DNA from: Maniola hyperantus
Taxonomy: Eukaryota; Arthropoda; Insecta; Lepidoptera; Nymphalidae
Assembly (NCBI RefSeq): GCF_902806685.2
Contig: NC_048555.1
Coordinates: forward strand, 7,068,001 to 7,132,000
Direction: 5' to 3'
Length of the DNA stretch: 64,000 bases
Positions 63,093-64,000 of the stretch are shown here, piece after piece. Position 1 is the first letter of the stretch, and each line of letters starts with the position of its first letter. The position numbers were made by a program, and so were the translations under genes. Under the pieces are notes generated by a model. It saw only the letters and a program-made list of their open reading frames with translations, was not told the DNA's origin and searched no databases.

Positions 63093-63325
63093 CTAGATGA
63101 TGCCCGCGACTTCGTTCATTCGATTTAGGTTTTTTAAAAATCCCGTGGGAGCTCTTTGATTTTCCGGTATAAAAAGTTGCCTATGTCAATTTCCGGGATG
63201 CAAGCTATCTCTGTACTTTTCATATAAATCGGTTAAACTATTGGGCCGTGAAAAGCTAGCAGACAGACAGATATACACGACACACTTTCGCAATATTTAC
63301 TTTAGTATGAAGGTATGGATAGTAT
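63093..63325 (-). mobile_element. second Helitron-like family, near-complete reverse copy
   Basis: ctagatgatgcccgcgactt, ttttaaaaatcccgtgggag, gatgcaagctatctctgtac, gggccgtgaaaagctagcag, acagacagatatacacgaca, cactttcgcaatatttactt. CTAG is at the minus-strand 3' end. Confidence 0.65.
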
Positions 63326-63376
63326 AAGTACTTCATTTATTAGATACCTGCAAGTTTGTTGTGGTCGACAACTTCT

Positions 63377-63435
63377 ATACCACCGAGTTTCTTGTTAGTT
63401 TTTTTTCGTTAGCACAAGCGAAACCATTCTACATG
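63377..63435 (+). repeat. possible CR1/Zenon-like tail scrap
   Basis: ataccaccgagtttcttgtt and cgaaaccattctac resemble the block at 36065-36115 but are heavily changed. Confidence 0.3.
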
Positions 63436-63439
63436 TTCA

Positions 63440-63795
63440 TTGTACCGTCCTGCCGTCGCTTTTGCCGTTAAGCTTTGTGTTTGACCAGATCTTTAAGGGC
63501 TGACCTTATCTGATAACAAATTATTAATTAGCTCCAATACCAGCTACTGTTGAAGGGTTTAACCCGCGAATTTACATCAGCAGCCCATCAATTTTGTAGC
63601 AGGATACGGTTGAAATATGCCTAAATATTTAATTGAATTAAAAAGGCATTGAATTAATTTGAAACAATTTGGGTTAATTTATGGGCTTTTATCTTTATTG
63701 TTATAAGAAAGCTTAGGCAGTAAAATGACTCAACTAAAACATTATTGATGGTACGATTAAGACGGGTTTATTCGTAGTGCGCTCCAAACAAACGT
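63440..63795. other. unrecognised AT-rich region
   Basis: Nothing recognised. Confidence 0.5.
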
Positions 63796-63796
63796 A

Positions 63797-63959
63797 TATT
63801 CGGCGACAGGTCGAGATAGCAATCCGGGAGGGAACACCACGCATACCCGCACAGTCCCCGCGCTAATCCGGTGCGGGCGAGCGTTAGTTTCGTGCGGGTG
63901 TGCGGGGCGTCCCGCTGCTTCACACCCTGATTGCCATCTCGACCTGTCGCGTACTATAA
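63797..63959. mobile_element. GC-rich palindromic MITE, copy 7
   Basis: ttcggcgacaggtcgagata, gcaatccgggagggaacacc, cgctaatccggtgcgggcga, cgtgcgggtgtgcggggcgt, ttgccatctcgacctgtcgc, gtactata. Confidence 0.8.
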
Positions 63960-64000
63960 TTTGGCTTTCATTTAAATGCTAACCAATCTCAAGATCTTTG

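Overview
The window looks like lepidopteran (moth or butterfly) nuclear DNA, either intergenic or intronic. It is AT-rich with abundant taggta/cctacc runs. It is filled with repeat types that I recognise from Lepidoptera: Helitron-like elements carrying (GACT)n tracts, 5'-truncated RTE-type LINE tails ending in (GATGAT)n, tRNA-derived SINEs and many foldback MITEs. The species cannot be named from this sequence alone. No complete host gene is visible, and I found no rRNA gene, authentic tRNA gene or CRISPR array.

Layout. 0-6 kb: SINE, Helitron-like and RTE fragments, a GC-rich MITE and a long-arm foldback MITE (5513-6004). 6-12 kb: mostly unrecognised AT-rich DNA holding an unusual ~1.34 kb candidate DNA transposon (8320-9661) with repeated CTCGAG-containing subterminal motifs, plus two perfect palindromes or hairpins. 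12-26 kb: a MITE, scattered RTE tails (one RTE inserted inside another with a 14-bp target duplication), and a head-to-tail pair of Helitron-like elements (17995-18702). 26-29 kb: a foldback MITE split by a younger ~660-bp insertion that itself contains a ~350-bp near-perfect hairpin, followed by the only long recognisable ORF (27784-28626, minus strand), the C-terminal zinc-knuckle/restriction-like endonuclease region of a non-LTR retrotransposon. 29-34 kb: low repeat density, with the best candidate for a host exon (32114-32328; start codon plus consensus splice sites). 34-54 kb: dense repeats, including a ~450-bp block duplicated at 35.1 and 44.9 kb and a SINE split by another repeat. 54-64 kb: mainly unrecognised AT-rich sequence with MITEs, one SINE, LINE tails and a second long-arm foldback (61211-61745).

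How the parts relate. The coding remnants are almost all 3' ends of LINEs, as expected from target-primed reverse transcription that stops early. The tRNA-derived SINE (2212-2532 family) shares its 3' tail with a LINE tail seen at 50036-50158 and 7325-7401, suggesting which LINE machinery mobilised it. Four copies of the C-terminal end of the endonuclease-bearing LINE are present (about 10.0, 28, 32.6 and 40.3 kb). Non-autonomous DNA elements with inverted arms are the most numerous structured features. Most open frames under about 150 codons lie across repeats or their antisense strands and were not annotated as genes.
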